Source: an uncultured Lachnospiraceae bacterium (GTDB lineage: Bacteria; Bacillota; Clostridia; Lachnospirales; Lachnospiraceae). From it: a stretch of DNA of 5,074 bases. The first letter of the stretch is position 1. Every line of letters begins with the position of its first letter. The stretch is taken from NCBI GenBank assembly GCA_934339365.1, contig CAKRHW010000038.1, forward strand, positions 1-5,074. The letters run 5' to 3'. Below are positions 4,961 through 5,074 of the stretch, piece after piece. Below the pieces are notes generated by a model. That model had not been told where the DNA came from. It searched no databases and saw nothing but the letters and a program-made list of their open reading frames with translations. A program made the position numbers and the translations under genes.

Positions 4961-5074
4961 CTTAAGCACCAAAATGGATATGCGGATGACTGCCTAGCCG
5001 AGGAGAGAGTCCTTGACAGAAAGAACGGTATCGACAGACGGGTGCAGTATGCCTATGATGCGGCCGGAAATGTG
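4961..5074 (+). pseudogene. Rhs core fragment C, start-less and cut by the window edge
   Basis: The frame is open for 38 codons from just after TAA 4958-4960 to the end of the window and reads ADDCLAEERVLDRKNG followed by RRVQYAYDAAGNV, a typical YD repeat. There is no ATG in frame and no ribosome binding site. The base composition returns to the GC-richer Rhs style within about 20 bases of the preceding immunity gene. It looks like the head of the next displaced Rhs module, or the place where a recombination joined this module to another Rhs core. What follows is outside the window. Confidence 0.7.

Noticed and set aside
4950..4965. TTAAGT/ACTTAA inverted repeat after the last immunity gene as a terminator
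   Set aside because: Only A/T-rich pairs with one G-C each side and no T-run after it, so it is too weak to call.
1..5074. CRISPR array, tRNA or rRNA genes
   Set aside because: No regularly spaced direct repeats and no tRNA- or rRNA-like conserved sequence was seen on either strand.

Overview
This window looks like the tail of an Rhs (YD-repeat) polymorphic-toxin locus from a gut-type Firmicute, most likely a Clostridia/Lachnospiraceae relative. That placement is inference. It rests on the AT-rich toxin and immunity genes with AGGAGG-type ribosome binding sites, the Rhs core sequence style, and a group IIC-like intron fragment of the kind common in those bacteria. All recognisable genes are on the + strand.

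Layout. Positions 1-433 hold the C-terminus of an Rhs-type toxin with a DAHH motif (HNH-like nuclease), broken by an apparent single-base insertion near 79. It is followed after 5 bases by a small acidic gene (439-783) in the position of its immunity gene. Positions 784-1557 have no convincing intact gene. They hold a good promoter match (826-855), a strong intrinsic terminator (916-968), several further inverted repeats (1004-1112 and 1452-1478) and a possible decayed minus-strand reading frame. Positions 1558-2013 encode a SUKH (SMI1/KNR4) immunity protein that has lost its natural start and has no toxin beside it. It is closed by a 23-bp terminator hairpin (2081-2134). Directly after the T-run comes the 5' end of a group IIC-like intron (2135 to about 2378), cut off long before its reverse transcriptase and catalytic domain V.

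From about 2382 the sequence is Rhs core again: a first fragment with an in-frame stop at 2706, joined out of frame near 2765 to a second Rhs fragment. The second runs through the Rhs-associated core (ending in DPSG near 3860) into an AT-rich toxin domain with a WHE...MQLIP...GHMGG signature (HNH/Endo VII superfamily). Its immunity gene (4421-4942) follows after an AGGAGG site. A third Rhs core fragment starts at 4961 and runs off the end.

Taken together, the window reads as an array of displaced toxin-immunity modules ('orphan' modules). Each is an Rhs core stub, a toxin tip and an immunity gene, and such modules act as a reservoir for recombination with a full-length rhs gene and as stored immunity against sibling toxins. 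The array is decaying: frameshift, stop codon, start loss and intron debris are all visible. No wholly new system is proven. The points most worth checking are the possible ~107-nt transcript at 862-968, the truncated terminator-associated intron, and the two immunity proteins of unassigned family.
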